Source: Halichondria panicea (taxonomy: Eukaryota; Porifera; Demospongiae; Suberitida; Halichondriidae). Taken from it: a stretch of 64,000 bases of DNA. Both the position numbers and the translations under genes were made by a program. Below are positions 59,601-64,000 of this stretch, piece by piece. Numbering within the stretch: the first letter of the stretch is position 1; every line of letters begins with the position of its first letter. The stretch lies in contig NC_087378.1 in NCBI RefSeq assembly GCF_963675165.1, forward strand, positions 7,332,273-7,396,272, written 5' to 3'. Below the pieces are notes generated by a model, which was not told the origin of the DNA, made no database searches, and saw only the letters and a program-made list of their open reading frames with translations.

Positions 59601-62600
59601 GCAACGAATCTCATGAGACTGGATAGATCTGCAGGGAAAGATTTGAGAGCCAGCTACAGTGTTTAATATGGTCACTTACAATATATTACAGACAGAGCTT
59701 GATCCACTGATGTCTAAAGAAACGCTAGTGTCCTGCTGATTACCCACGTCCAGTCTAGTCCCACTCACAGCCACTGTGGTCCCCCCGGCCATGGGTCCAA
59801 AGGTCGGAGTCACACTGTTCACAGTAGGATCCACAGCAGTGAAGGAACCTGCGTTTACGATGGCATCTCTAGAGCCAATGGTGAGAGAAACGTTTTTGGG
59901 GCCTTCAGTTGTTAAGTTGGTGGTCTCACAGACAAATTGGCGCCCTGGCATGTAGCCAGTATTTACGGGAGTGCAGGTCACACCTCCTAATATAAGAGTG
60001 GAGTTCTGAATGTCGGCAAAGGTCACTCCGAGGTCAGTGCCGTTCACAGTGATTTCTGTACCACCCTCAACTGGTCCTGTAGGGGGAGGTGTAAGTCAGG
60101 ATAATGCCAATTCATACAATAACACTCAAGGTTAACAGCGAAACCTCCCTTCTCTAAAGAAGCAACCACCTGCTATAAAACTGTCAAGAACTCGGGTCTA
60201 GATTGAAACAACCTCTCAGGAACTACTCTGCGTATAACGATCCGCTTTTTTTTTATCAGCTTTATAAAGCAATTAAAAGTATTTCCAAGGCCAAATACAC
60301 ACTCTCACAAGAATGCAAACGTCACAAATACTGATGTGCCACTGACCACGCGCTAACTAATTTACTGCACAAAATATTATAGACCCTCGAGCTGGTATAA
60401 GTACATCACTGGCGGTCTGTTCTCGAGGCTAAAGTAATAACAATAATTCATAGCACATCTCAACTAAGAACACCTCTGTATAACTTTCCCCAATGGTGTC
60501 TGTTGAAATATTGAGGTTCTACTGTATTATTGTCTACATCCTACAGGAAGCATGCTTCAAATATTTCAGGGATAAACACTAGCTTCCTCTACACTACAAA
60601 GACAGCTAGCTAGTACATTCAATGTGCTTGTACGTATATACTTAGTCTATAGTCTACATGTATATACTGTGATCGTCAATGACAGTGACGATGGGAGGTA
60701 AACATGATTATATATGTGACAGGGCCTAGGAAAACAACCCTTATGGAGCAAACTAATTAATTGTATTTTATTGCTTAAATAAAGCAGTGCTTAAGCTTCA
60801 AATTGATTACAATATCACTCACTTTGCACCTTCCTACCCCAAAATATTTTCGGGTGAAAGGGGGACAGTATTGACCTACCGTTTTGAGAAACTAATGTTC
60901 CAAGTTCTATCCGCATGCAAGAACAGCATGAAAAAATTCAATGGCTGCCTTGTAACGGCTATACAAAAAATTTTCGGATAAAAAAAATTTTTTTTAAGTT
61001 AGAGGAGATGTTGAAGTTACTTCTTATGAAAGAAAACCAAAATCTCTAATATTTTACTTTGTAGTGTACTGAACATTATTAGTTTGCTCCATAAGGGTTG
61101 TTTTCCTAGGCCCTGTCACATATACTCACTGCATTCTTACCGTACATTGGAGTGAACGAGTTGATGACAGGGGCAGGACACTTGTCCCCCTCAATAAAGA
61201 AACTATCAGTGGAGCACTCTTGTATCACCTCACAACTACCTCCACACCACCCACATACGAACTCTGACCCTATTCTGGCCGCAATACATTCTGAACATCC
61301 ACTGGCCAAATTACGGCAATCATACAACGTCACTGCATGTATGTGTGCGTGGGGGGGATGAGATAGATTGTAAAGCCTAACGTGTACAGCTGTATGTAAA
61401 CTATCGTTGACAAGATGATGGTACCTGCAGTTGTATTGCTGAGTGTGTTGTTGACACCATTCTCCGACCGAATCACTGTGACAACCACAGGGGAACTACC
61501 GACCCCAGCAGAAAGTGTGAGCTATACGTAGAAAAATCAGTACATATACAAGCATGCATACGAGTATTATTAGAACTTAGACTACACCCACTCCATTAGT
61601 CTTGTGCAGTATACACGTAGTTGGTATCTTTATGCATAATTGTCCTCACTCACATTCCTGCTGCCCACTATACACACGATGGAGGTCTCGCTCTCATACT
61701 GAGCTGACAGACTAACTTCATTCACAACACACGAGTACTCAAAGCCATCTGTCTAATGGAGAGGGAAGCCATGGAACAATTAAGTACAGAGGTCATGTGA
61801 CTTACGGGGGGAATGAGGTTCCTGGTAGTCAATCGAATGATCTGGGGCAACCTTACTGGAATGACTGTAATAAAGAGGTGGCCAACTAAAAAACACGTTA
61901 TTATAACCTGCTGATCGACAAGTTTCACTGTACTTTTGGACTCTGGCTCAAACGGGCTGTCTATAATTCAAAACTCTCAAACAGGACTCAAGTTGACCAA
62001 TTCCTGTTCATATAGAATACCCAGATATCTACCCGACTCTAATTTGGTTCTTAAGATTAAAAGGTGCTGTGAACAAACGGCTGTCTGTAAATAATTATAA
62101 CAAGTGCCTCAAAATTAAGCTTAATTCCCATGTCTAGTTATTGAGAAATGTATCGGGTTTCTCCACTGTTGGGGTTGATGAGGGTCTGAAGGAAGCTTGA
62201 AGCTTATCAAGTCAGATCCCCCGGGACCTCCGGCTTTTTGTCAGGATGCGGTGTGCATACGCACGAGTCTGAAGAGACTACAATGGCCATCAAAGTAAGC
62301 AAAACTAGCCACGATGCTGCTTTAGTTAGCAATCCACAAATTGAATATCAAGAAAACGTGACTAGAAGAAAAGCTTATTGATCACGAGCAGCTGTAGCAG
62401 TCTACACACACAGACACACAAACACACTACCATATACCTGCTTGCTTGCCATGTGCACCAAGGCTAGCATGGCCAGTGATGAACACTGAATATACCTATA
62501 CTCATTTTTCAGGGCAAAGCTGAATGAACTGCTTAGAAAATGCATGCTCGGAGGCTAATACTCCTTAGAAAATGTTTCTGTAGAAATTTTTCCGCTACTC

Positions 62601-64000
62601 GAACTCTAACCTTCTGATCTTGAGTCGAGGGCTTTACCCACTGGCTTCCAAGGGGGTTACAGGTGGCCAGTGGGTAAAGCACCACTTAAAGGGAGAGAGA
62701 TTTATAACTATATATAAGATGCCAAAATACTGACAGTGGTAACCTAGCTTACCCCCGCAAATTGGTACAATTCCGGACCACACTCCATTCTTACAAGTCC
62801 TTGTTAGTTCTCCTACTAAAATTCCAACATCACACTCGTACGTGGCAACTGTTTCGTATGGTCGACCATTAATCTCTGGGAAAAACTCAAAGTCGTATGA
62901 GATGGAGCCACTGGAGAAAGCAGGTAGGTCAAGACAGGCACCTAAAGGGTGGGCAATCAACGTATCAAATTGAATGCCAAAAGCAACTGCGGAATGCAAG
63001 CTTGATTAGCCAGTAATCCGATGTATGCACTTCCATCAAGCTAATAATAACTGTTGCCAAGCAACTACATGCAGTGTATCATCCAGGGATGTCCCTAAGC
63101 GACTATAATAGTGACAATCACCATCAGTCCGTGAACCAGTCAAACTATACTTCATAAGTATGACAAGCACCAATACAATTATCTTTAACGTGGAGCTTTC
63201 AATTTGCATGCATTTACAATTATATTGGCCTCAATAGCCATTGCACACCCACACACTCACCTTGATCATCAATAATGGTTATGGTGTACCGAGTTCTGGG
63301 CAGGTAACAGTTCTCCATTGCAACACACTGCACAATCACCTCCACCACTTCCACTGGCTCTGAAATGGCATCATCCAAAATAGTGACTACGTATGGAACA
63401 CGAGGTAACGTGTCACCAGCTCTCCATCGCAGGTTGCCAATTTCAGTGGGCCCACCATTATTTTGTGGCTGAGGATCATTATAATCAGAACCTGCATGGA
63501 AGTCATTGATTAGCAATTATACAATAAACAATAACAAGACTTTACTGCGTAATGGTATGATCTAAATACCTGCTATGGCTGAGAGGTCTTGAGTGTCAGC
63601 AAATGCTCTACTACGCTCTGACTGATCACCACGGGTGATACTAAACATGAGATCGACCGTTCCAACAGTTTCCAGTACAACTTGATCCACTCCTCGAATC
63701 CAGGCCACTGCATAAACAAAGAGCAAAATGCATACAAATAATCACAAGAATTTTCTGGAAACTTACGTCCAACTGGCTCCATTTCAAAAGCCAAAGGATA
63801 AGCAAATGAAACTTCTCGAGCGTAGCCATATGCAAATCCCCAGAATGCTCCACCTTTAATGTTGTCATAAGAAATATCAACATTTCCTACGCCCAAAAAT
63901 CTGGTAGCTCCATAAGCACACACCTCATTTGAACCATTCACTTGACAGTTGATGGCTTCGTATTGGTCGGGAATGTATGTTTCTCCATTTACACGAAACC
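52410..64000 (-). CDS. Met/plexin-like receptor tyrosine kinase, 5' end outside window
   Basis: Twenty-four exons on the minus strand from beyond 64000 to the stop at 52410, phases consistent; about 1309 residues here. Exons: >64000-63767, 63707-63570, 63491-63261, 62941-62753, 61864-61806, 61752-61654, 61521-61425, 61332-61141, 60076-59680, 59628-59367, 58104-57865, 57814-57668, 57616-57327, 57261-57236, 57169-57077, 57028-56945, 56754-56537, 56349-56237, 56054-55889, 55398-55256, 53991-53834, 53629-53504, 53087-52977, 52528-52410. Order: Calx-beta ([10 protein letters not shown]), sushi ([17 protein letters not shown]), plexin-like segment, PSI (CSEC, CGWC), about three IPT repeats ([52 protein letters not shown]), a PVTT-rich stalk, TM, and a kinase with [44 protein letters not shown]. 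Active residues are intact. The tail has repeated NSAYGL tyrosine motifs. Confidence 0.9.
54239..55204. repeat. Composite inverted-repeat insertion in a kinase-gene intron
   Basis: Ends CCAGAGGAGGTCCGACAT and (reverse complement) CCAGAAGAGGTACGACAG, flanked by TACTCAA direct repeats (54230 and 55205). Inside it is a second element (54449-55114) with TACCAAGGGCGTATGAAGAG ends, the interrupted sister of 20502-20746. The outer ends match the hairpin at 21727. Confidence 0.75.
58575..58745 (+). repeat. Interspersed repeat, copy 2
   Basis: Contains GATATACCACACCTAAGTAG, CACTATAAAAGGACCTCC and GCAACAATTCAATCACGATG, then GCAGCTGTCAAAGAGCTAGT, collinear with the inverted copy at 49940-50080. It lies in an intron of the receptor kinase. 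A short frame beginning [18 protein letters not shown] is open here but not in the other copy. Confidence 0.65.
60715..61120. mobile_element. Non-autonomous DNA transposon with 43-bp perfect TIRs
   Basis: The ends TGTGACAGGGCCTAGGAAAA are mirrored exactly for 43 bp (47 bp with flanking TATA). TATA sits on both sides (60711-60714, 61121-61124), fitting a 4-bp duplication. 406 bp, no coding capacity. It lies in the intron right after the PSI exon; the duplicate of this intron near 45235 lacks it. Confidence 0.88.
62593..62652 (-). pseudogene. tRNA-Leu(CAA)-like relic
   Basis: On the minus strand: an A-box-like GCCAGTGGGTAAAGC, an anticodon-loop-like GACTCAAGATC with CAA, and a B-box-like TTAGAGTTCGAGT, spaced as in a tRNA. 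The anticodon and acceptor stems do not pair properly, so this looks like a decayed tRNA or tRNA-derived SINE head, not a working gene. A GCTTTACCCACTGG/CCAGTGGGTAAAGC inverted pair joins it to 62665-62682. Confidence 0.4.

Overview
This window looks like nuclear DNA of an early-branching animal, most likely a demosponge. Genes are densely packed and mostly split by short GT-AG introns. The sequence is AT-rich with many TAATTAT and GCTAGCTA words. The gene set is metazoan: a receptor tyrosine kinase with IPT domains, Ig receptors, a death-domain protein, Calx-beta/EGF modules and an NRF1-type factor. The species call is inference; the gene models are read from splice sites, phase continuity and family motifs.

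Layout. 0-1.5 kb, minus strand: the 5' part of an RNF168-like ubiquitin ligase, then a complete COA4 gene. 2.7-6.3 kb, plus: a secreted Calx-beta/EGF protein in 13 exons whose introns are all phase 1. 6.9-9.9 kb, plus: ethanolamine kinase. 9.9-11.9 kb: a decayed tandem duplication carrying the kinase 3' end and a copy of the next gene's promoter and first exon. 11.8-14.3 kb, plus: a secreted Ig-family protein. 14.6-26.3 kb, plus: cytosolic carboxypeptidase 5 (AGBL5), 14 exons with repeat-rich introns. 27.1-30.8 kb, plus: an NRF1-like transcription factor. 31.7-36.1 kb, plus: a cytoplasmic protein with the order Ig-Ig-Death-Ig-Ig. 36.4-49.6 kb, minus: two single-pass Ig receptors (one with an ITIM-like tail), a fragment of the neighbouring receptor kinase, and a broken copy of the first Ig receptor. 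52.4-64 kb, minus: most of a Met/plexin-like receptor tyrosine kinase (Calx-beta, sushi, PSI, IPT, TM, kinase, duplicated tyrosine tail); its 5' end lies outside the window.

How the parts relate. The housekeeping genes (COA4, ethanolamine kinase, CCP5, NRF1-like, RNF168-like) sit beside a rapidly rearranging cell-surface/signalling cluster. Four loci (the secreted Ig protein, receptors A and B, and the pseudogene) share an unusual ~130-residue ectodomain. In it the place of the usual B-strand Ig cysteine is taken by an L-[DN]-T-R motif. An ITIM-tailed receptor, a sister with a different tyrosine tail, a soluble relative, a nearby death-domain/Ig adaptor-like protein and a multi-module receptor kinase together resemble a paired-receptor recognition locus. 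That function is inferred, not shown. Many inverted-repeat elements, a perfect 50-bp palindrome and microsatellites at splice sites fill the introns and spacers.
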